From NCBI GenBank assembly GCA_938009335.1, contig CALLHT010000112.1, positions 1 through 10,526 on the forward strand: a stretch of DNA of 10,526 nt, read 5' to 3'. Made by a program: the position numbers and the translations under genes. Shown piece by piece: positions 6,730 through 10,526 of this stretch. The notes under the pieces were generated by a model. It saw only the letters and a list, made by a program, of their open reading frames with translations, searched no databases and was not told the DNA's origin. The number at the start of each line of letters is the position of its first letter. Position 1 is the stretch's first letter. The DNA comes from an uncultured Rhizobiaceae group bacterium. Its GTDB lineage: Bacteria > Pseudomonadota > Alphaproteobacteria > Rhizobiales > Rhizobiaceae.

Positions 6730-7431
6730 TTATGCCATGCCCAAGCGTTCGAGCGCAGAAGCTGCCGTGGACCGGGTAATTACGGATTTCCGCGCGAGTG
6801 CTTCTTCATCCATCGCCTTCACCAAACGAGCCGCTGAATCAAGCGAGCGCTCCATTCGCAAAACGCAATATTCGATAATATGCGGCTCTACTTTAAGCTG
6901 GCGGTCAGCAAAAAGCTTTGCCATGACTTCTTTGATCAGCATGTCATCGGGTTCTTGCAATTCAACCAGTTGGGCAGCGAGTAAGCGGGATTTTAAATCC
7001 GGTAGCGAGATATCCCATTCTCTGGGCCAAGAACGCGATGTGATTAGAAGAAAGCCAGATGCCTGTTTGACCGAGTTTAACAGATGAAAAAGTGTCGTTT
7101 CATCAATCTCAGTCTGCCCCACATCTTCAATCAGAAGATTGCATCCGGTATTAGCCTCGGCAATTGCCTGCTCAGAGTTTCTGTTGAGGGATGACGCATC
7201 GTAGGTTTTGGCATCCGCCATTTCTGCCCAAACGGAAGCAATATGAGATTTTCCAGAACCAACGGGGCCCGCCAACACGGTTACTGAACCTGGCCAATCC
7301 GGCCAAGAATCAATCATGTTGATTGCCATCAAGTTTGCAGAACTTTCGATCAGATCATCACGCTTGGTTGCGGGTGCAAGCGCTAAATCGAACGGCAATT
7401 GTGACGGCAAGTTTTTGTCGGACGTTCCCAT
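6730..7431 (-). CDS. hdaA: DnaA-related regulator HdaA (Hda family)
   Basis: This 233-residue AAA+ protein resembles DnaA domain III and lacks the DNA-binding domain IV. In Caulobacter and E. coli, Hda-type proteins bind the DNA polymerase sliding clamp and stimulate ATP hydrolysis by DnaA, preventing re-initiation. The N-terminal QLPFDLAL (11-18) fits a beta-clamp-binding motif (compare QLSLPL in E. coli Hda). Walker A is GPVGSGKS (55-62) and Walker B is NLLIED (98-103). The sensor I region is LLITSR (128-133). DLKSRL (145-150) corresponds to box VII with the arginine finger. Sensor II lies in RSLDSAARLV (195-204). All main AAA+ elements are intact. The ribosome binding site is poor. Only 31 bases separate the gene from the transporter gene upstream, so the two are probably one transcript. 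hdaA next to ppk is a common alphaproteobacterial arrangement. Confidence 0.9.
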   Translation of the reverse strand: MGTSDKNLPSQLPFDLALAPATKRDDLIESSANLMAINMIDSWPDWPGSVTVLAGPVGSGKSHIASVWAEMADAKTYDASSLNRNSEQAIAEANTGCNLLIEDVGQTEIDETTLFHLLNSVKQASGFLLITSRSWPREWDISLPDLKSRLLAAQLVELQEPDDMLIKEVMAKLFADRQLKVEPHIIEYCVLRMERSLDSAARLVKAMDEEALARKSVITRSTAASALERLGMA

Positions 7432-7462
7432 GCCTTGCTTGTGTGGAAATCAGGCCCGTTCG

Positions 7463-8584
7463 TCAAGAAGTCTTTTTTCGCGCGCGTGTCGCAGGCTTCT
7501 TGGCCTGTTTCTCACCATGATAGTAGTCACTGTCGAGATATCGACCAATGCCATAGCGCGCCACCACACCAACAGCTGCAGCAGCCGGCACCGCAATCAG
7601 CATTCCGGTGAAGCCAAACAGTGAGCCAAAGGCAAACAATGCGAACATCAACCAAACGGGGTGAAGCCCAACTTTCTCACCCACCAGTTTCGGCTGAAGG
7701 ATGTTGCCCTCCAAAAATTGCCCGATGAAGAAAGTAACCGCCGCCAGAATGATCGGCAGATATTCCGGCCAGAACTGAACCAATGCAACGCCCACGGATA
7801 GCAGGAAACCGATGATTGACCCGACAAAAGGAATGAACGAAATCAATCCGGCAAACAGGCCAATCAACAGTCCGAAGTTCAAGCCGATGATGGTGAGGCT
7901 CGCCGCATAAAACAAACCAAGGATCAAGCAGACTGTTCCCTGCCCGCGCACAAAGCCTGCAACAGCGGAATCAATATCTCCCATGATGCCTCGGATCGTC
8001 TCACGGTGATCTCTTGGCAACCAGCTATCGACCCGCTCCACCATATGATCCCAGTCATACAGAAGGTAGAAGGCAACGACGGGTGTCACAACCAATAAGG
8101 ACAAGACGTTCACCAGCGACTTACCAGAAGCCCAAATCTGTTGAAGCACAGTCGCGATCCAACCCGCCCCTTGTTTCATTAGATCATTGATCGAAGCTTG
8201 CAGAGATTTTCCTTCAACCCCAATAAGATCACGCAACCAGGTGCTTTCTGTGGATGCGATCAGCGCCTGTAATTTGCTGACAAGATCGGGCAAACGCTCC
8301 ATGAACCCCGCAAGCTGATTGGCGAGAATAGGAACAAGGATCATCAGGAACAAAACAAAAAAGACAAGAAAACCGGCAAGGATAATGACGGTGGCAACGA
8401 TCCGGCTTGCTCCCATCTTCTCGAGCCGATCTGCAACCGGATCAAGGAAATAAGCAAGCGCCATACCGGCGATAAACGGTAGCAGAACATCAGCAAAAAC
8501 CCAGACAAAGCCTAGGAATGCCGTGAGCATGATGATCCAGAAATAAACCTGCTGTCTTACCTTTATGCCCAGATTCTCGTCCAT
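7463..8584 (-). CDS. AI-2E family (PerM-like) membrane transporter
   Basis: This 373-residue inner-membrane protein belongs to the AI-2 exporter/PerM family (TqsA- and PerM-like), whose substrates are unknown in most bacteria. Hydrophobic segments lie at about 15-32, 34-48, 62-87, 155-176, 217-234, 236-266, 275-291 and 308-343. This is the family pattern, with a large soluble part (about 88-154) after the first segments. Family hallmarks are DWDHMVERVDSWLPRDHR (177-194), LISFIPFVGS (247-256) and GNILQPKLVGEKVGLHP (293-309). The tail from about 350 is basic (KKPATRARKK). I chose the ATG at 8584 over a GTG 18 bases upstream because the GTG reading would run through a strong GGGGAGGGAG ribosome binding site, which is correctly placed for the ATG. 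It is the first gene of the block that includes hdaA, and it diverges from purM. Transport of AI-2 itself is not shown. Confidence 0.9.
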   Translation of the reverse strand: MDENLGIKVRQQVYFWIIMLTAFLGFVWVFADVLLPFIAGMALAYFLDPVADRLEKMGASRIVATVIILAGFLVFFVLFLMILVPILANQLAGFMERLPDLVSKLQALIASTESTWLRDLIGVEGKSLQASINDLMKQGAGWIATVLQQIWASGKSLVNVLSLLVVTPVVAFYLLYDWDHMVERVDSWLPRDHRETIRGIMGDIDSAVAGFVRGQGTVCLILGLFYAASLTIIGLNFGLLIGLFAGLISFIPFVGSIIGFLLSVGVALVQFWPEYLPIILAAVTFFIGQFLEGNILQPKLVGEKVGLHPVWLMFALFAFGSLFGFTGMLIAVPAAAAVGVVARYGIGRYLDSDYYHGEKQAKKPATRARKKTS

Positions 8585-8667
8585 CGGACACTCCCTCCCC
8601 ACGTGATAATGTGGTACTTGATCTCAGATTCTTTGTTCATAGTCTACCAAACAGGAAATGGGTTCTC
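8585..8667. promoter_or_regulatory. Divergent promoter region, transporter gene and purM
   Basis: These 83 bases separate the two divergent start codons and must hold signals for both, unless transcription comes from further away. On the plus strand a GATAAT (8605-8610) resembles a -10 box (five of six matches) and would give a leader of about 50 bases for purM, but no good -35 lies at the right distance. A CACGTG palindrome sits at 8600-8605. I see no riboswitch-like structure, and the leader is too short for a purine riboswitch. Confidence 0.35.
8591..8600 (-). promoter_or_regulatory. Strong ribosome binding site that fixes the transporter start
   Basis: The minus strand reads GGGGAGGGAG here, with the GGAGG core 9 bases before the ATG at 8584. 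An alternative GTG at 8602 overlaps this element, so it cannot be served by it and is unlikely to be the start. Confidence 0.7.
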
Positions 8668-9747
8668 ATGTCTTCCACTTCAACATCCGGCGGGAACGGG
8701 CTGAGCTATGCGGATGCAGGCGTTGATATTGATGCAGGCAACGCGCTGGTTGAGGCAATCAAGCCCGCGGTAAGGTCTACAGCACGGTCCGGTTCTGACA
8801 CGCAAATCGGCGGATTTGGTGGCCTGTTTGACCTTGCCGCGACGGGTTTCAAAGATCCTGTTCTTGTGGCCGCGAATGACGGTGTTGGAACCAAACTGAA
8901 GATCGCAATTGAAACCGGCATTCATGACACGGTGGGCGTCGACCTTGTAGCGATGTGCGTGAATGATCTTGTGGTGCAAGGCGCGGAACCTTTGTTCTTT
9001 CTAGATTATCTGGCGACCGGCAAGCTTGAATTGGAAAGTGCTACCAACATCATCAACGGCATTGCCGATGGATGCCGCCAGGCGGGAGCCGCGTTGATTG
9101 GTGGTGAAACGGCAGAAATGCCAGGAATGTATTCAGGCAGTGATTACGACCTTGCAGGCTTCGCCGTAGGAGCAGTTGAGCGCGATGGCATCCTGCCACG
9201 CGAAGACATTCAGGAAGGCGATCTCATTCTGGGGCTTTCGTCATCGGGTGTTCACTCAAACGGTTTCTCACTTGTGCGGAAAATTCTGGAACATGCCAAG
9301 CTAAGCTGGAGCGATCCTGCTCCTTTTGAGGACGGAAAAACTTTGGGAGAAGCCCTGATTGAGCCAACACGCATTTACGTGAAGCCGCTCCTTGCTGCTA
9401 TTCGCGAAACGGGTGCGGTAAAAGCCATGGCACACATTACCGGTGGTGGCTTTACAGAAAACATTCCGCGTGTGCTGCCCTCAAACCTTGGCGCCGAAAT
9501 CAATCTGGATGCTGTAAAGCCCCTTCCCGTTTTTGGCTGGCTCTCTAAAACTGGAGGTGTGAAGCCAGAGGAAATGTTGCGCACGTTCAACTGCGGCATC
9601 GGCATGGTGGTGATCGTAGATCCGGCATCGGCTGATCAAGTGAAACAGGTGCTCGCCTCACAGGGAGAAACAGTCACCGAACTGGGTGTTTTGACGGGTA
9701 ATACTCCGGAGGAAGTCTCCTATACCGGAATGCTTGAATGGAGCTGA
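8668..9747 (+). CDS. purM: Phosphoribosylformylglycinamidine cyclo-ligase (AIR synthetase)
   Basis: This 359-residue cytoplasmic enzyme closes FGAM to aminoimidazole ribotide using ATP, the fifth step of IMP synthesis. Motifs in order are GGFGGLFDL (48-56), NDGVGTKLK (70-78) for nucleotide binding, MCVNDLVVQGAEPLFFLDY (96-114), GGETAEMPGMY (145-155), SSSGVHSNGFSLVRKIL (191-207) and HITGGGFTENIPRVLP further on. All are typical of PurM, and the length matches alphaproteobacterial homologues. A GTG 57 bases upstream is in frame but would add an untypical stretch. The ATG at 8668, with an AGGA 11 bases before it, gives the expected N-terminus with SYADAGVDIDAGN at about residues 13-25. Only 4 bases separate its stop from the purN start, so the two form an operon. 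It is divergent from the PerM-like transporter gene. Confidence 0.96.
   Translation: MSSTSTSGGNGLSYADAGVDIDAGNALVEAIKPAVRSTARSGSDTQIGGFGGLFDLAATGFKDPVLVAANDGVGTKLKIAIETGIHDTVGVDLVAMCVNDLVVQGAEPLFFLDYLATGKLELESATNIINGIADGCRQAGAALIGGETAEMPGMYSGSDYDLAGFAVGAVERDGILPREDIQEGDLILGLSSSGVHSNGFSLVRKILEHAKLSWSDPAPFEDGKTLGEALIEPTRIYVKPLLAAIRETGAVKAMAHITGGGFTENIPRVLPSNLGAEINLDAVKPLPVFGWLSKTGGVKPEEMLRTFNCGIGMVVIVDPASADQVKQVLASQGETVTELGVLTGNTPEEVSYTGMLEWS
9740..9743 (+). promoter_or_regulatory. purN ribosome binding site inside the end of purM
   Basis: GGAG lies 8 bases before the purN ATG at 9752 and within the last codons of purM, whose stop is at 9745-9747. This placement selects the ATG over an in-frame TTG at 9734 and predicts translational coupling between purM and purN. 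Confidence 0.7.
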
Positions 9748-9751
9748 TCTG

Positions 9752-10324
9752 ATGCAACGCAAACGCCTGGCAGTATTCATCTCCGGCCGCGGTTCCAACA
9801 TGGAAGCAATCTTGCGGGCTACTCAGGACGACAGCTATCCGGCTGAAATAGCGATTGTGATCTCGGACAATGAAGACGCCGTGGGATTGGAAACCGCTGT
9901 GGATGCGGATATCGCTGCATTTGCCTTTGAACGTAAAGACTATGCTTCAAAAGCCGACCACGAGGCGGCGATCATCGAAACGATTGATGAAAATAACATC
10001 GACCTGATTTGCCTTGCTGGATATATGCGTCTTTTGTCCGGTGATTTTACGCAACGTTACGCGAACACGCTCATTAATATCCATCCTAGCCTTCTGCCAA
10101 AACACAAAGGCCTCGATACCCACGAACGAGCGATTAAGGCGGGTGATAAAATCCATGGCTGCACCGTGCATTACGTGAGTGAAGAAATGGACGGTGGTGA
10201 GATCATAGCACAGGCCGAAGTGCCCGTTCTGAACGACGATACACCTGATACTCTCGCCGCGCGGGTTTTGGTCGAGGAACACAAACTCTATCCCTCGACC
10301 ATCGCAAAACTTTGCGCAGATTGA
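9752..10324 (+). CDS. purN: Phosphoribosylglycinamide formyltransferase (GAR transformylase)
   Basis: This 190-residue cytoplasmic enzyme transfers a formyl group from 10-formyltetrahydrofolate to GAR, the third step of IMP synthesis. It has the N-terminal phosphate-binding stretch ISGRGSNMEAIL (10-21), and LAGYMRLL (88-95) in the folate-binding part. The catalytic triad fits E. coli PurN (Asn106, His108, Asp144): Asn109 and His111 in NIHPSLLPKHKGL, and Asp147 in HYVSEEMDGGEII. The length is slightly below the E. coli enzyme (212 residues) and normal for the family core. The ATG start is set by a ribosome binding site in the end of purM. The downstream gene on the other strand ends 7 bases after the purN stop, so the two transcripts converge tightly. 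Confidence 0.96.
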   Translation: MQRKRLAVFISGRGSNMEAILRATQDDSYPAEIAIVISDNEDAVGLETAVDADIAAFAFERKDYASKADHEAAIIETIDENNIDLICLAGYMRLLSGDFTQRYANTLINIHPSLLPKHKGLDTHERAIKAGDKIHGCTVHYVSEEMDGGEIIAQAEVPVLNDDTPDTLAARVLVEEHKLYPSTIAKLCAD

Positions 10325-10325
10325 A

Positions 10326-10335
10326 CTAAGCTTAG
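10326..10335. repeat. 10-base palindrome between convergent stop codons
   Basis: CTAAGCTTAG is a perfect palindrome beginning 2 bases after the purN stop and containing the stop codon of the minus-strand gene (10332-10334). A T-rich run follows on the plus strand at about 10338-10350. As a hairpin it has only three pairs plus a 4-base loop, so it is too weak to call a terminator. Confidence 0.2.
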
Positions 10336-10526
10336 GCGTTTTTCTTTTTTACTTCTTCCATAAAGCGATATTTGATAACTGGTGCATCATACTCGATAAC
10401 AGGCACCGGAATGTTACCGCTTTCGCATTTGCAAACGATGATGGTCATCTTGTTTGAAGCAAGTGCGGCTTTCATGACATCGACAGCTTCTTCTGCCTGA
10501 CACTCGACGACGTTCTCACAACCGCA
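10332..10526 (-). CDS. C-terminal fragment of an unidentified protein, perhaps a TPP enzyme
   Basis: Reading leftward from the right edge, an open frame gives 64 residues ending at TAA (10334-10332). It begins CGCENVVECQAEEAVDVM, continues NKMTIIVCKCESGNIPVPVI and ends with YRFMEEVKKKNA. It has five cysteines in the visible part (1, 3, 9, 33, 35). A helix (AEEAVDVMKAAL), then a hydrophobic strand (MTIIV), then a Pro-rich segment resembles the C-terminus of thiamine-pyrophosphate enzymes of the sulfopyruvate/phosphonopyruvate decarboxylase type. There, an E-rich helix precedes a strand that contributes to the core. This is a pattern judgement from a short piece and may be wrong. The body of the gene lies outside the window. 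It converges on purN with 7 bases between the stop codons. Confidence 0.6.
   Translation of the reverse strand, partial: CGCENVVECQAEEAVDVMKAALASNKMTIIVCKCESGNIPVPVIEYDAPVIKYRFMEEVKKKNA

Noticed and set aside
8611..8667. Longer purM starting at a GTG at 8611
   Set aside because: The extra 19 residues do not look like PurM, and the ATG at 8668 gives the normal family N-terminus.
9734..9751. Longer purN starting at a TTG inside purM
   Set aside because: The ATG at 9752 has a well-placed GGAG and gives the expected start just before the phosphate-binding segment.
10325..10350. Rho-independent terminator after purN
   Set aside because: A T-rich run is present, but the palindrome before it forms only a three-pair stem, so no stable hairpin supports the call.

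Overview
The window reads as an ordinary chromosomal segment of an alphaproteobacterium, most likely of the order Hyphomicrobiales (Rhizobiales), with moderate GC. The evidence is the gene set and order (purN and purM; perM, hdaA, ppk and ppx; rnd beside aspS) and the sequence style of the HdaA, Ppx and RNase D proteins. I cannot name a genus from this sequence alone.

Layout, left to right. The first 43 bases are the start of aspS (aspartyl-tRNA synthetase), reading left out of the window. Next comes an AT-rich gene on the minus strand for an unrecognised 343-residue exported protein, the one accessory-looking gene here. It sits between aspS and a divergent rnd (RNase D), and rnd looks leaderless. 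A small membrane-anchored protein (127 residues) follows on the plus strand. It converges with a minus-strand block, in transcription order perM-like transporter, hdaA, ppk, ppx. On the right, purM and purN run on the plus strand, divergent from the transporter. The window ends in the C-terminal fragment of a minus-strand gene that converges on purN.

How the genes relate. ppk makes polyphosphate and ppx degrades it; their reading frames overlap by 38 bases. hdaA encodes the DnaA-related factor that promotes DnaA-ATP hydrolysis after replication initiation, so replication control and polyphosphate metabolism share a likely transcript. purM and purN carry out steps 5 and 3 of IMP synthesis and are probably translationally coupled. 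aspS and rnd serve translation and RNA maturation. I see no tRNA or rRNA gene, CRISPR array, insertion sequence or phage gene. No gene in the window is visibly broken.

I found no convincing new multi-gene system. The points most worth checking are the exported orphan between aspS and rnd, the apparent leaderless start of rnd, the long ppk/ppx overlap, and the unidentified cysteine-containing fragment at the right edge.
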